64,000 bases of DNA from Zavarzinia marina (GCF_021568905.1 NZ_JAKGSB010000002.1:600079-664078); one strand, 5' to 3'. Positions 18,577 through 28,460 are shown, counted from the first letter of the stretch. Program-made: numbers and translations. Notes: generated by a model from the letters alone, not told the origin.

Positions 18577-19482
18577 TCAGGCCGGGTCGGGCGACAGGGT
18601 CAGGCGGTTGGCGCGGGCGGCGCCGCGCATCGCCTTCTGCAGCTTCTCGAAGGCGCGAACCTCGATCTGGCGCACGCGCTCGCGGCTGATGCCGTATTCC
18701 TGGCTCAAATCCTCCAGCGTCACCGGGTCCTCGACCAGCCTGCGGCGGCTGAGGATGTCGCGCTCGCGGTCTGTCAGGTCGCCCATGGCGTCGTTCAGCA
18801 GGCCGCGGCGGATCGACAGTTCCTCGCTCTCGGCGAGGCGGCTTTCCTGGTCGGGGGTGTCGTCCACCAGCCAATCCTGCCATTCGCCTTCGCCGTCGAC
18901 CTTCAGGGGCGCGTTCAGGCTGTGGTCCGGGGCCGAGAGGCGGCGGTTCATCGAGACCACGTCCGCTTCCGGCACCGCCAGCTTGTGGGCGATCTGGCTG
19001 ACGTGTTCGGGGCGCAGGTCGCCTTCCTCGAAGGCGGCGAGCTTGCCCTTCATGCGCCGCAGGTTGAAGAACAGCTTCTTCTGGGCGGCGGTGGTGCCGA
19101 TCTTCACGAGGCTCCACGAGCGCAGGATATATTCCTGGATCGCGGCGCGGATCCACCACATGGCATAGGTGGCGAGACGGAAGCCCTTGTCCGGATCGAA
19201 GCGCTTCACCGCCTGCATCATGCCGACGTTGCCTTCGGAAATCAGTTCGGACACGGGCAGGCCATAGCCGCGATAGCCCATGGCGATCTTGGCGACGAGA
19301 CGCAGGTGGCTGGTCACCAGCCGATGCGCCGATTCCGCGTCGCCATGCTCGCGCCAGGCCTTGGCCAGCATGAATTCCTCTTCCGGCTCCAGCATGGGGA
19401 ATTTGCGGATCTCGGAGAGATAGCGCCCCAGGCTGCCCTCGTCGGGCAGGGCGGGCATTTTCGAGGTCGAGGAAACGCTCAT
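18577..19482 (-). CDS. rpoH: RNA polymerase heat-shock sigma factor RpoH (sigma32)
   Basis: 301 aa, the usual length. Region 2 carries LVTSHLRLVAKIAMGYRGYGLP and GFRLATYAMWWIRAAIQEYIL. The RpoH box QKKLFFNLR (about residues 134-142) separates it from primary sigma factors. The C-terminal region 4 helix-turn-helix is VTLEDLSQEYGISRERVRQIE. It directs transcription of heat-shock genes. GGAGG stands seven bases before the ATG. Alphaproteobacteria often carry more than one rpoH; which paralogue this is cannot be told here. Confidence 0.95.
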   Translation of the reverse strand: MSVSSTSKMPALPDEGSLGRYLSEIRKFPMLEPEEEFMLAKAWREHGDAESAHRLVTSHLRLVAKIAMGYRGYGLPVSELISEGNVGMMQAVKRFDPDKGFRLATYAMWWIRAAIQEYILRSWSLVKIGTTAAQKKLFFNLRRMKGKLAAFEEGDLRPEHVSQIAHKLAVPEADVVSMNRRLSAPDHSLNAPLKVDGEGEWQDWLVDDTPDQESRLAESEELSIRRGLLNDAMGDLTDRERDILSRRRLVEDPVTLEDLSQEYGISRERVRQIEVRAFEKLQKAMRGAARANRLTLSPDPA

Positions 19483-19583
19483 GAGGGTACCTCCAGGCTT
19501 CGGCCGGGAATGATGTTCGCTACACTCGGGCCTTGGGCGGCGATACGCAATACCCGACGTTGGGGATCGGATATGCGTCCACC

Positions 19584-20537
19584 TTATAGCTCTTCAAGAC
19601 TTTCGATGAGATCATTGATATCATTTGGCAATTCACTCTCGAAACTCAAGTCTTCCCCGCTGATCGGATGGCGGAATCCGAGCAGCCAGGCGTGCAGGGC
19701 CTGGCGCGGGAAGGCCAGCGCCGCCTTCGGCGCGCCCTTCTGGGGCCGGCCGTAGAGCGGATCGCCCACCAGACCATGGCCCAGCGCTGCCAGATGGACG
19801 CGGATCTGATGGGTGCGCCCGGTCTCCAGCCGGCAGTCCAGCAGGGCGGCGACGGGCGGGCGGCCGAACCTCGCATCGACCTGCCAATGGGTGATCGCCT
19901 CCTTGCCGCCCTCGACCACCGCCATCTTCTTGCGGTCGTAGCGCGAGCGGGCGATGGGCCGATCCACCGTGCCGGCATTGGAGGCGGGATTGCCGTAGAC
20001 CACGGCCTTGTAGCCGCGATCGAGATCGTGGCGGGCGAAGAGCGCGGCAAGGCCGTGATGCGCCGCCTCGGTCTTCGCCACGACCAGAAGGCCCGAGGTC
20101 TCCTTGTCGATGCGATGGACGATGCCCGGCCGTTCCACCCCGCCGATGCCCGACAACTGGCCCTTGCAATGATCCAGGAGCGCATTGACGAGCGTACCGT
20201 CCGGATTGCCCGGCGCCGGATGGACCACCAGGCCGGCAGGCTTGTCGACCACGATCAGATGCTCGTCCTCGTAGGGAATGGTGAGGTCGATCGCCTGGGC
20301 CTTGGGCGTCGCCGGGGCCGGCGGCGGCACGTCGAGAACCAGCGCCTGCCCCGGTTTGACCCTGGCCGAGGCGTCCTCTATGGTCGCGCCGTCGATCGAC
20401 ACCCGGCCGGCCTCGATCAGGTCCTTCAGCCGCGTGCGCGAAAGGCCGGACGCCCGGGCCAGGATCTTGTCCAGGCGCTCGCCGCCGTCTTCCTCCGCCA
20501 CCGTCAGCCGGTGCAGGGTCGAGAGTTCATCCGTCAT
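19584..20537 (-). CDS. rluD: Pseudouridine synthase RluD family
   Basis: 317 aa. An N-terminal S4 RNA-binding domain (GERLDKILARASGLSRTRLKDLIEAGRVSIDG) is followed by the RluA-type catalytic domain with GIVHRIDKETSGLLVVAK, which holds the catalytic Asp, and ETGRTHQIRVHLAALGHGLVGDPLYG. It isomerises uridines in 23S rRNA. The RluD assignment (sites 1911/1915/1917) rests on the S4 domain and overall likeness; RluC is the main alternative. Its start codon overlaps that of the divergent gene by two bases. Confidence 0.9.
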   Translation of the reverse strand: MTDELSTLHRLTVAEEDGGERLDKILARASGLSRTRLKDLIEAGRVSIDGATIEDASARVKPGQALVLDVPPPAPATPKAQAIDLTIPYEDEHLIVVDKPAGLVVHPAPGNPDGTLVNALLDHCKGQLSGIGGVERPGIVHRIDKETSGLLVVAKTEAAHHGLAALFARHDLDRGYKAVVYGNPASNAGTVDRPIARSRYDRKKMAVVEGGKEAITHWQVDARFGRPPVAALLDCRLETGRTHQIRVHLAALGHGLVGDPLYGRPQKGAPKAALAFPRQALHAWLLGFRHPISGEDLSFESELPNDINDLIESLEEL

Positions 20538-20841
20538 GGCCGAAGAGCTGCCTCCCAACCCCCGTGGCCTCAAGGCCGTCGTCATCATCCTCGGCGTCAT
20601 CCTCGTCGCCATGCTGGCGCTGTTCATATACGGCCTTGCCACCAAAGTCGGCGGCAAAAAGGGCGGGATCGCGGCGGAATTGCGAATTCCGGCCGGCGAG
20701 ACCCTGGTGGAGATGACCGGGGCCGGCGATTTCCTGGTACTGCGCCTGCGCGACGGCACGGGGGCCGAGCGCCTGCTCTACGTCGATCCGGCGACCGGCA
20801 AGTCGCCCGGCTTCACCACGCTGTCGCCCGAGACGCCGTGA
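20536..20841 (+). CDS. Small single-span membrane protein (DUF6476-like)
   Basis: 101 aa. One membrane helix (VVIILGVILVAMLALFIYGLA) after a short cytoplasmic N-terminus, then a compact periplasmic domain (ELRIPAGETLVEMTGAGDFLVLRLRDGTGAERLLYVDPATG). It resembles the short, RluD-adjacent proteins of alphaproteobacteria that I recall as DUF6476; function unknown. It is the first gene of a three-gene run with coupled starts: its stop overlaps the GTG start of the protease gene. The head-to-head start with rluD leaves no intergenic DNA, so each promoter must lie inside the other gene. Confidence 0.7.
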   Translation: MAEELPPNPRGLKAVVIILGVILVAMLALFIYGLATKVGGKKGGIAAELRIPAGETLVEMTGAGDFLVLRLRDGTGAERLLYVDPATGKSPGFTTLSPETP

Positions 20842-21278
20842 CCGGCCGCCCCGCGATCCGCCTTTACCCGGACGCGGTCGCCGCCCTCCGCGCCCATGCG
20901 GCGCGCGAATTGCCGCGCGAATGCTGCGGCCTGCTGACCGGCCCCCTCGTCCCAGTGGATGGGCCGGCGGATGGGCCGGTGACCATCGATGCCGCCGTCG
21001 CCTCCGCCAATCTGGCGCCGCCGGGGGTGGCCGACGCCTTCGAGCTCGACGCCGCCCTGCATCTCGACGTCCAGCGCCGCGAACGGGCGGCCGGGCGCGC
21101 CGTGCTCGGCCTCTATCATTCCCACCCCAAGGGGGCCGCGATCCCCTCGCCCCGCGACCGCGCGGGCGCCTATGATCACGGCCTGGTCTGGCTCATCATC
21201 GGGCCGGACGGGGCGATCCGGGCCTGGTGGCCGGGGCCCGAAGGATTCGTCGAAGCCTGTATCGAGGTAGCGTCATGA
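20838..21278 (+). CDS. JAMM/MPN+ family zinc metalloprotease-like protein
   Basis: 146 aa from a GTG start that overlaps the preceding stop (GTGA). The JAMM motif is complete: Glu28 in ELPRECCGLL, HSHP at 94-97, then Ser104 and Asp107 (H-x-H-P-x6-S-x2-D). Bacterial Prok-JAB proteins are zinc isopeptidases or Cys-desulfurating carrier-protein processors. No ubiquitin-like, E1-like or sulfur-carrier gene lies beside it, so the substrate is unknown. It overlaps the next gene by ATGA, so the two are translationally coupled. Confidence 0.85.
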   Translation: MTGRPAIRLYPDAVAALRAHAARELPRECCGLLTGPLVPVDGPADGPVTIDAAVASANLAPPGVADAFELDAALHLDVQRRERAAGRAVLGLYHSHPKGAAIPSPRDRAGAYDHGLVWLIIGPDGAIRAWWPGPEGFVEACIEVAS

Positions 21279-22354
21279 ATTTCTCGTCCGACAATGTGAC
21301 CGGCGCCCATCCGGCGATCGCCGAAGCCCTGGCCCGGGCCGCCGCCGCCGGCCCCATGGCCCCCTATGGCGCCGATCCCCTGACCGAGGGCGTGGCTGCG
21401 CGCCTGGCCGAGATTTTCGAGCATGAGGTCGCGGTCTTTCCCGTCATTTCGGGCACGGCCGCCAATGCGCTCGCCCTTTCGGCCCTGGTGCCGCCCTGGG
21501 GCGGCGTGCTGGCCAGCACCGAAGCCCATGTCGAGGTCGACGAATGCGGCGCGGTCGAGGCGCTTTCGGGCGCCCGCATCCTGGCCGTGCCGACCCCCGA
21601 CGCCAAGCTGACGCCCGAGACGCTGGCGGCCCGCATCGCCCCCATCCGTCTCGGCGACCAGCACCACGTCCAGCCCGCCGCCATCAGTCTGACCCAGGCG
21701 ACGGAAGCCGGCACCGTCTATACCCCGGGCGAGCTCGCCGCCATCGGCGCCTTCGCCCGCGAACGCGGGCTTCGGGTCCATATGGACGGGGCGCGCTTCG
21801 CCAATGCGGTCGCCGGCCTCGAATGCGCCCCGGCGGAGATCACCTGGAAGGCGGGCGTCGACGTGCTCTCCTTCGGCGCCACCAAGAACGGCGCCATGGC
21901 GGCCGAGGCGGTCGTGTTCTTCGACACCGGGCTGGCCGAGAATTTCCTCTTCAGGCGGAAGCGCGCGGGCCATCTGGTCTCGAAGATGCGCTTCATCTCG
22001 GCCCAGTTCGACGCCTATCTGAGCGACGGTCTCTGGCTCGCCAATGCCGCCCACGCCAATGAGGCGGCCAATCGCCTGGCACTCGGCCTCATCGATCTGC
22101 CGGGGGTGGAACTGGACCATCCGGTCGAAGCCAACGAGATCTTCGTCCGCCTGCCGCCCGCGATCGCCCGCGCGCTCCAGGCCGGCGGCTTCCATTTCTA
22201 CGACTGGGGCGCGCCCCCGGCCGATCCCGCGACCGAGGCCGCGCTCTATCGCCTGGTCACCGCCTTCGACACCCGGAACGAGGACGTCGACGCCTTCATC
22301 GCCTGCGCCGTCGCGGCGGCCGACGCCGAAACCGACACCGCAGAATCCGCTTGA
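21275..22354 (+). CDS. ltaE: Low-specificity L-threonine aldolase
   Basis: 359 aa, a fold-type I PLP enzyme that cleaves L-threonine and allo-threonine to glycine and acetaldehyde. The family start NFSSDNVTGAHPAIAEAL is clear. GLRVHMDGARFANAV holds the PLP-pyridine-binding Asp, and SFGATKNGAM holds the PLP lysine. The ATG at 21275 overlaps the JAMM gene's stop. The gene ends shortly before tRNA-Glu. Confidence 0.9.
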   Translation: MNFSSDNVTGAHPAIAEALARAAAAGPMAPYGADPLTEGVAARLAEIFEHEVAVFPVISGTAANALALSALVPPWGGVLASTEAHVEVDECGAVEALSGARILAVPTPDAKLTPETLAARIAPIRLGDQHHVQPAAISLTQATEAGTVYTPGELAAIGAFARERGLRVHMDGARFANAVAGLECAPAEITWKAGVDVLSFGATKNGAMAAEAVVFFDTGLAENFLFRRKRAGHLVSKMRFISAQFDAYLSDGLWLANAAHANEAANRLALGLIDLPGVELDHPVEANEIFVRLPPAIARALQAGGFHFYDWGAPPADPATEAALYRLVTAFDTRNEDVDAFIACAVAAADAETDTAESA

Positions 22355-22399
22355 TCACCCGGCCGGAAGAGGTTATCAACGCGCCTCTCCGGCCCCTGC

Positions 22400-22475
22400 G
22401 TCCCCATCGTCTAGAGGCCTAGGACACCGCCCTCTCACGGCGGCAACAGGGGTTCGAATCCCCTTGGGGATGCCA
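22400..22475 (+). tRNA. tRNA-Glu (anticodon CTC)
   Basis: A 76-base cloverleaf with encoded CCA. The acceptor arms GTCCCCA and TGGGGAT pair, the anticodon stem is CCGCC/GGCGG (22427-22431, 22439-22443), and the loop CTCTCAC gives anticodon CTC at 22434-22436. The T-loop GGTTCGAATCC is canonical. It reads GAG codons. A toxin-antitoxin module starts about 190 bases downstream, consistent with tRNA 3' ends being common insertion points. Confidence 0.95.
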
Positions 22476-22597
22476 TCGGCGCCTTTCGGCGCCCCGGCCT
22501 TTCTTCTGATTTTCCTGGATACAGCCGCCTGTCGGCCTCGTCGTTTCTGCGCAGATCGCGACGCGGGATGACCGGCAGAAGCTTATGCCATCGGGAA

Positions 22598-22639
22598 ATT
22601 TCGAATGATTCGGATATTGCGTTTATTTCGAATATTCGG
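22598..22639 (+). promoter_or_regulatory. Direct repeats upstream of the toxin-antitoxin operon
   Basis: ATTTCGAATGATTCGG (22598-22613) and ATTTCGAATATTCGG (22625-22639) are near-identical repeats, each with a TTCGAA palindrome, 27 bases apart. They sit in a locally AT-rich stretch just before the antitoxin gene. This is the usual place for autoregulatory binding by a DNA-binding antitoxin; that role is inferred. Confidence 0.5.
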
Positions 22640-22665
22640 CAGAGTCAAGGAAAAGGGGTAGCCAG

Positions 22666-23124
22666 ATGACCACGCCAGCATTCGCGGAAGGGCTGGGCGG
22701 CCGCCTTCCGTCCGACCTCGAAAAGGCATCCGCCAACCAGTTGCGCACCATCCTGGCGGCACATGCCGCAGGCGATGCGAGATTGCGCGTCCTCGACAAG
22801 GCGACGGGCAGCCCATCCGAGATTACATTGACGCCGGCCCTCACCGACTTGCTCATGGAACTCCTGAGGCATGTCGGCCGAGGCGACGCCGTCACCCTCG
22901 TGCCGGTCAGCAAGATGCTGACCACGCAGCAGGCCGCCGACATCCTCAATGTTTCACGGCCGTTCCTCATTCGGTTGCTGGATCGGGGCGACATCGTCCA
23001 TACGACGGTCGGCCGGCATCGGCGGATCAAGGCGGAGGACCTGTTCGCCTATAAGCAGAAGCAGGCGGAAAAGCGCGGTGCGGCCTTGTCCCGTCTTGCT
23101 GAACTCGACGCGGATCATCTCTGA
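22666..23124 (+). CDS. Excisionase-type HTH antitoxin
   Basis: 152 aa. The C-terminal half has an excisionase/MerR-like winged helix-turn-helix: MLTTQQAADILNVSRPFLIRLLDRGDIVHTTVGRHRRIKAEDL. The N-terminal part is a helical domain of unknown type. AAAGGGG precedes the ATG. Three bases after its stop lies the PIN-domain gene, the normal antitoxin-toxin order, so it is probably the DNA-binding antitoxin that neutralises the toxin and represses the pair. Confidence 0.8.
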   Translation: MTTPAFAEGLGGRLPSDLEKASANQLRTILAAHAAGDARLRVLDKATGSPSEITLTPALTDLLMELLRHVGRGDAVTLVPVSKMLTTQQAADILNVSRPFLIRLLDRGDIVHTTVGRHRRIKAEDLFAYKQKQAEKRGAALSRLAELDADHL

Positions 23125-23127
23125 TCC

Positions 23128-23718
23128 ATGTTCGCAAATCGCTTCACGGCCTTCGTCGATGCCTGCACGCTGGCCGGCGCATTGAAGCGGAATATTCTCC
23201 TGACCTTGGCGGAGGCCGAATTTTTCCGGATCCGCTGGTCGGCCGAGGTCCTGGCGGAAACGCAGAGCGCGATCGAAAAAATCCTCACGCACCGCGGTTT
23301 CGTCGATGCGGCGGACCGAGCGTATCGAGCCCGGCAATTCATGGAAGACGCCTTCGCGGAGGCACTGGTCGTCGATTTCGACGACTTCCTGTGTGCCTGC
23401 AATGGCCTGCCCGATCCCGGCGATGCCCACGTCGTGGCGGCGGCATTGAAAACGCGCGCGGCGACGATCGTGACGGATAACCTCAAGCATTTTCCCGCCG
23501 ACTTATTGGCGCCGCTGAACATCGAAGTGCGGTCGGCCGACGATTTCATCGCCGACACGATCTCGCTCGATCCCGGTCGGGCCGTAGCGGCGCTGCGGCG
23601 GATGCGTGTCCGTCTGAAGAAGCCGGAGAAGACAGCGGAGCTTCTACTTCTCGACATGGAGGCCGTCGGCCTGGTCGGCACGGTCGACGTCCTCAAGCCG
23701 CACGCCCTGTCCCTCTGA
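23128..23718 (+). CDS. PIN-domain toxin, VapC-like RNase
   Basis: 196 aa. PIN acidic residues are visible: Asp11 in AFVDACTLAG, Asp99 in LPDPGDAHVVAAAL and Asp117 in ATIVTDNLKHF. PIN toxins are Mg-dependent ribonucleases that cut tRNA or rRNA. It is longer than a typical VapC (about 130 aa): it carries an extra C-terminal helical segment (residues about 140-196) that may contact the antitoxin or RNA. It is coupled to the HTH gene upstream. Confidence 0.8.
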   Translation: MFANRFTAFVDACTLAGALKRNILLTLAEAEFFRIRWSAEVLAETQSAIEKILTHRGFVDAADRAYRARQFMEDAFAEALVVDFDDFLCACNGLPDPGDAHVVAAALKTRAATIVTDNLKHFPADLLAPLNIEVRSADDFIADTISLDPGRAVAALRRMRVRLKKPEKTAELLLLDMEAVGLVGTVDVLKPHALSL

Positions 23719-23828
23719 AGCTGGCCGGCATGGGATACCGGCGTCGCAAGCCCTGGACAAGCGCCGCGACCGCGCCAAGATCGCGCTATCGGCCGCAGCG
23801 GGCGGCCTTCGACGAGGAAACGACAGCG

Positions 23829-23975
23829 ATGACCCGAAAGATCACGATCGCCCTGAGCCTGGCGCTGGCCTGCCTGGCCGCCGCCTGCAACACCATCGAG
23901 GGCGCGGGCCGTGATATCCGGAATACGGGCGACGCCATTTCCGGCGCGGCGCGCGACGTCAAGGACGAACTCTGA
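23829..23975 (+). CDS. Entericidin A/B-family small lipoprotein
   Basis: 48 aa. A lipoprotein signal with lipobox (LAAACN) gives a mature peptide starting CNTIEGAGRDIRNTGDAI, the entericidin pattern. Such peptides are tiny outer-membrane or periplasmic lipoproteins; in E. coli the pair acts as toxin and antidote in stationary phase. Here only one is present. GAGGAAA precedes the ATG. The open frame extends upstream to 23730 without supporting features. Confidence 0.85.
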   Translation: MTRKITIALSLALACLAAACNTIEGAGRDIRNTGDAISGAARDVKDEL

Positions 23976-24008
23976 CGTCGGGCGCCGCCCGGAGCGGGGT
24001 CGCGGAGC

Positions 24009-27000
24009 CTATTCCGCCGGCTGCGGCGCCGGGGCGGGCTGGATCCGGCGCGAGAACAGGCTGCGGATCAGGAAGAAGAACACCGGCACGAAGAAGATGC
24101 CGAGGATCGTCGCCGCCAGCATGCCGCCCATGACGCCGGTGCCGATGGCGTTCTGCCCGCCCGAACCGGCGCCGGTCGCCAGCACCAGGGGCAGCACGCC
24201 CAGGATGAAGGCGAAGGACGTCATCAGGATCGGCCGCAGCCGGAGGCGCACCGCCTCGAGGGTCGCGGCGACCAGGTCCTTGCCCATCTCCTGCTGTTCC
24301 TTGGCGAATTCGACGATCAGGATCGCGTTCTTCGCCGAGAGACCGACCGTGGTCAGCAGGCCGACCTGGAAATAGATGTCGTTCGACAGACCCCGCAGGT
24401 TGGCCGCGATCACGGCGCCGAGGACGCCGAGCGGCACCACCATGATCACCGAGAAGGGCACCGACCAGCTCTCGTAGAGGGCGGCGAGGCAGAGGAACAC
24501 CACCAGGATCGAGATGGCGTAGAGCGCCGGCGCCTGATTGCCGGACGAACGTTCCTGATCGGACAGACCGGTCCATTCGAAGCCGACGCCGGGCGGCAGC
24601 TTGGCGATCAATTCCTCCATCGCCAGCATGGCGTCGCCCGACGACAGGCCGGGCGCGGCCGAGCCCTGAATCGAGAACGACGGCATGCCGTTGTAGCGTT
24701 CGAGGCGCGCCGGGCCATAGTCCCAGCGGGCGGCGGCGAAGGCCGAGAAGGGCACCATCTCGCCCGACGCGTTCCGCACGTGCCAGCGGTTCAGGTCATC
24801 CGGCGACATGCGGTAGGGCGCATCGGCCTGGACATAGACCTTCTTGATACGGCCGCGGTCGACGAAATCATTGGCATAGGTGCCGCCCCAGGCGGTCGCC
24901 AGGGTCGCATTGACGTCCGCCAGCGACAGGCCGAGCGCGCCGGCCCGGAGGGTATCGATCTCGACCCGGTACTGCGGCTCGTCCTCCTGGCCGTTGGGGC
25001 GCACCTGGGTCAGGCGCGGATCCTGTCCGGCCATGCCGAGCAGCATGTTGCGCGCCTCGAGCAGCTTGTCGTGGCCGATGCCGCCGAGATCCTGGAGCTG
25101 CAGGTCGAAGCCGGTCGCATTGCCGAGCTCGATCACCGCCGGCGGCGCGAAGGCGAAGACCATGGCGTCGCGGATGCCCGCGAAGGCCCCGAAGGCCTTG
25201 CCCGCTACGGCGCCGACGGCGAGATCCGGGCGCGTGCGTTCCGCCCAGTCGCGCAGGCCGATGAAGCCGATCGCGACATTCTGGCCGTTGCCGCCGAAGC
25301 TGAAGCCCTGGACCGTGAAGATCGAGCGCACGGCTTCCTTCTGGTCCTCCAGGAAGTGGTGCTCGATCTGCTTCACGACGTCCATCGTGCGCTCCTGGGT
25401 CGAGCCGACGGGCAGTTGCGCCTGGGTGAACATGATGCCCTGGTCCTCGTCCGGCAGGAACGAGGTGGGCAGCCGCACGAACAGGAAGCCGAGGCCGACC
25501 ACCAGCGCGATGAACACCACCATGACATGAGGCACCCTGCGCAGCAGCCCGCCGACGGTCCGCTCGTAGGCCCGGCTCGATGCCTCGAAGCCCCGGTTGA
25601 ACCAGCCGAACGGGCCCTTGCGGGCCATGCCGTGGCCCTTTTCGACCGGCTTCAGCATGGTGGCGCACAGCGCCGGCGTCAGGATCAGGGCAACCAGCAC
25701 CGAGAGCACCATGGCCGAGACGATGGTGACCGAGAACTGGCGGTAGATGACGCCGGCCGATCCGGTGAAGAAAGCCATGGGCACGAACACGGCGGACAGG
25801 ACCAGGGCGATGCCGACCAGGGCGCCGGTGATCTGCGTCATCGACTTTCGCGTCGCCTCGCGCGGCGGCAGGCCCTCCTCGGACATCACGCGCTCGACGT
25901 TCTCCACGACGACGATGGCATCGTCGACGAGGAGGCCGATGGCCAGCACCATGGCGAACATGGTCAGCACGTTGATCGAATAGCCGAGCGCGAACAGGAC
26001 GCCGAAGGTGCCGAGCAGCACGACGGGCACCGCGATCGTCGGGATCAGGGTGGCACGGAAGTTCTGCAGGAAGACATACATGACGATGAAGACGAGGATG
26101 ATCGCCTCGATCAGCGTCTTCACCACCTCCTCGATCGAGATCTTCACGAAAGGCGTGGTGTCGTAGGGAAAGACGACCTGAACGCCTTGGGGGAAGAAGG
26201 CCGACAGTTCGGCCATCTTGGCGCGCACCGCTTCCGCGGTGGCGAGCGCATTGGCGCCGGAAGCGAGCTTCAGGCCGATGCCGGCGGCCGGCTGACCGTT
26301 GTAGCGGGCGATGACGTCATAACCCTCGGCCCCGATCTCGATCCGGGCGACGTCGGCGAGGCGGACCCGCGATCCGTCCTCGCCCGCCTTGAGCAGGATG
26401 GCGCCGAATTCCTCGGGCGTGTTCATCAGCGTCTGCGCCACGATGGTCGCGTTCAGCTGCTGGCCGGGCGCGGGCGGCGTGCCGCCGAGCTGACCGGCCG
26501 AGACCTGAATGTTCTGCGACTGGATCGCCGCCACGACGTCGCCGGTCGTGAGGTGGAAGGCCGTCAGCTTCGCCGGGTCGAGCCAGATCCGCATCGCGTA
26601 CTGATTGCCGAAGACCTGAATGTCGCCGACGCCTTCCACGCGGCTGAGGGGATCGACGAGACTTGAGCCGATGTAGTCCGCCAGATCGACCTGGCTCAGC
26701 CCGCTCTCGCCGGAGACGAGGCCGATCACCATCAGGAAATTGTCCGTCGCCTTGGCGACGACGACGCCCTGCTGCTGCACCGACTGCGGCAGGCTCGGCG
26801 TCGCCAGCGACAGCTTGTTCTGCACCTGGACCTGGGCGATGTCGGGATCCGTCCCCGCCTCGAAGGTCAGGGTGATGATCGAGAGGCCCGAGGACGAGGA
26901 CGTCGACGACATGTAGCGGAGGTTGTCGATCCCCTTCATGCGCTGCTCGATGACCTGGGTCACCGATTCCTCGAGCGCCTGCGCGGACGATCCCGGATAG

Positions 27001-27143
27001 GTCGATGTGATCGAGATGGTGGTCGGCGCGATCGCCGGATATTGCGAGACCGGCAGGCCCATGATGGCGAGCCCGCCCGCCATCATGATCACGATGGCGA
27101 TCACCCAGGCGAAGATCGGGCGGTCGATGAAGAAACTGGCCAT
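24009..27143 (-). CDS. AcrB-type RND multidrug efflux pump (HAE1)
   Basis: 1044 aa, full length for the family. It opens with [20 protein letters not shown] and contains [17 protein letters not shown], which has the adjacent Asp residues of the proton relay in TM4, and [15 protein letters not shown] with the relay Lys in TM10. It expels hydrophobic compounds through a tripartite complex. It is the second gene of a two-gene operon with the membrane-fusion protein (12-bp gap). No outer-membrane TolC gene is in the window. Probably controlled by the divergent TetR. Confidence 0.95.
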   Translation of the reverse strand: MASFFIDRPIFAWVIAIVIMMAGGLAIMGLPVSQYPAIAPTTISITSTYPGSSAQALEESVTQVIEQRMKGIDNLRYMSSTSSSSGLSIITLTFEAGTDPDIAQVQVQNKLSLATPSLPQSVQQQGVVVAKATDNFLMVIGLVSGESGLSQVDLADYIGSSLVDPLSRVEGVGDIQVFGNQYAMRIWLDPAKLTAFHLTTGDVVAAIQSQNIQVSAGQLGGTPPAPGQQLNATIVAQTLMNTPEEFGAILLKAGEDGSRVRLADVARIEIGAEGYDVIARYNGQPAAGIGLKLASGANALATAEAVRAKMAELSAFFPQGVQVVFPYDTTPFVKISIEEVVKTLIEAIILVFIVMYVFLQNFRATLIPTIAVPVVLLGTFGVLFALGYSINVLTMFAMVLAIGLLVDDAIVVVENVERVMSEEGLPPREATRKSMTQITGALVGIALVLSAVFVPMAFFTGSAGVIYRQFSVTIVSAMVLSVLVALILTPALCATMLKPVEKGHGMARKGPFGWFNRGFEASSRAYERTVGGLLRRVPHVMVVFIALVVGLGFLFVRLPTSFLPDEDQGIMFTQAQLPVGSTQERTMDVVKQIEHHFLEDQKEAVRSIFTVQGFSFGGNGQNVAIGFIGLRDWAERTRPDLAVGAVAGKAFGAFAGIRDAMVFAFAPPAVIELGNATGFDLQLQDLGGIGHDKLLEARNMLLGMAGQDPRLTQVRPNGQEDEPQYRVEIDTLRAGALGLSLADVNATLATAWGGTYANDFVDRGRIKKVYVQADAPYRMSPDDLNRWHVRNASGEMVPFSAFAAARWDYGPARLERYNGMPSFSIQGSAAPGLSSGDAMLAMEELIAKLPPGVGFEWTGLSDQERSSGNQAPALYAISILVVFLCLAALYESWSVPFSVIMVVPLGVLGAVIAANLRGLSNDIYFQVGLLTTVGLSAKNAILIVEFAKEQQEMGKDLVAATLEAVRLRLRPILMTSFAFILGVLPLVLATGAGSGGQNAIGTGVMGGMLAATILGIFFVPVFFFLIRSLFSRRIQPAPAPQPAE

Positions 27144-27155
27144 GGTATCCCCGCC

Positions 27156-28361
27156 TCAGTTCGCGGGCGCCGTTGCGGGCGCGCCGTTCTGCGCCGTGGC
27201 GCCGGCGGGCACCGGCGTCACCTCGGCACCCGGATGGATCTTCTGCAGGCCGTCGACGATCACCCGGTCGCCCGGCTTCAGGCCCGAGGTCACCAGCCAT
27301 TTGTCGCCGATGGCGCGGTCCGCCACGACGACGCGGGGCTCCACCTTGTCGCCCTCGCCGACGACCATGGCGCTGGCCTGGCCGGTCGGCGTGCGGGTGA
27401 TGCCCTGCTGCGGCACCAGAAGGCCCTGGGGATCGACGCCCAGCTGGATCTCGGCGCGGACGAACATGCCGGGCAGCAGGCGCTGGTCCGGATTGGGGAA
27501 GACGGCGCGCAGGGTCACGGCGCCCGTGCCCTCGTCCACCGTCGCCTCGGAGAATTTCAGGCGCCCCTTGACGCCGTAGGTCGAGCCGTCCTCGAGGAAC
27601 AGGGTGACTTCGGCGCTTTCGGCATTGACGCCCGTCAGCCGGCCGCTCGCCATTTCCGCCTTCACGCGGAGCAGCTCCGCGCTCGACTGGGTGACGTCGA
27701 CATAGATCGGGTCGAGCTGCTGGATGGTGGCCAGCGCCGTCGCCTGATTGGCGGTGACGAGGGCGCCCTGGGTCACCGTGGAGCGGCCGATCCGGCCCGG
27801 AATGGGCGCGATGATGCGGGCGCGGTCGAGGTTGATGCGCGCGGTCGACAGGCTGGCCCTGGCGGCGGCGAGGTCGGCCTGGGCCTGCTTCAGGGCGGCG
27901 ACCGCGTCGTCGTAATTCTGGCGGCTGACCGCATTGGTCTTCACGAGCTGGCGATAGCGCTTCTCGTCGAGACGGGCGATCTCCACCCCCGCCTCGGCCC
28001 GGGCGAGGCTGGCCTCGGCGGCGTCGACCATGGCCTGATAGGTCACCGGATCGATCTGATAGAGGGGATCGCCGGCCGCGACCTCGGCCCCTTCCTCGAA
28101 CAGGCGCTCGGTGATGATGCCGTCGACCTGGGGCCGGATCTCGGCGATCCGATAGGCCGCCGTCCGGCCCGACAATTCGCTGGTGATGGTCACAGGGGCG
28201 GCTTCGATGGCGACGACGCCGACCGGCATCGGACCGCCCATGCCGGGCATGCCGCCACCGCCGCCGGCCTGCTGTTCGTCGCAGCCGGCTAGGGTCAGGG
28301 CGCCGGCCAGAAGGACGGCGGAAAAGGCGATCGACAAGGGAACCCGCGACGGCATAGGCAT
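27156..28361 (-). CDS. RND efflux membrane-fusion lipoprotein (AcrA-type)
   Basis: 401 aa. A lipoprotein signal with lipobox LTLAGC is followed by a Gly/Met-rich linker. The paired lipoyl half-motifs flank a helical hairpin (IRPQVDGIITERLFEEGAEV ... RARIIAPIPGRIGR), then a beta-barrel domain (FPNPDQRLLPGMFV). It links the AcrB-type pump to an outer-membrane channel. The start at 28361 has AAGGTG upstream; an ATG at 28355 is also possible. The operator palindrome at 28466 lies about 105 bases upstream. Confidence 0.93.
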   Translation of the reverse strand: MPMPSRVPLSIAFSAVLLAGALTLAGCDEQQAGGGGGMPGMGGPMPVGVVAIEAAPVTITSELSGRTAAYRIAEIRPQVDGIITERLFEEGAEVAAGDPLYQIDPVTYQAMVDAAEASLARAEAGVEIARLDEKRYRQLVKTNAVSRQNYDDAVAALKQAQADLAAARASLSTARINLDRARIIAPIPGRIGRSTVTQGALVTANQATALATIQQLDPIYVDVTQSSAELLRVKAEMASGRLTGVNAESAEVTLFLEDGSTYGVKGRLKFSEATVDEGTGAVTLRAVFPNPDQRLLPGMFVRAEIQLGVDPQGLLVPQQGITRTPTGQASAMVVGEGDKVEPRVVVADRAIGDKWLVTSGLKPGDRVIVDGLQKIHPGAEVTPVPAGATAQNGAPATAPAN

Positions 28362-28460
28362 GACACACCTTTGAGAGTACTGGATGGCCGCCGGAACGAG
28401 CCCGGCCGTTTGCCCATCGGCTTCCCCCCCGATGCCGAATGGTGCCGTTCTAATGCGACG

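Noticed and set aside
22476..23975. An integrated element bounded by a duplicated tRNA-Glu 3' end
   Set aside because: No second copy of the tRNA end and no integrase were found in the window, so an island boundary cannot be claimed.
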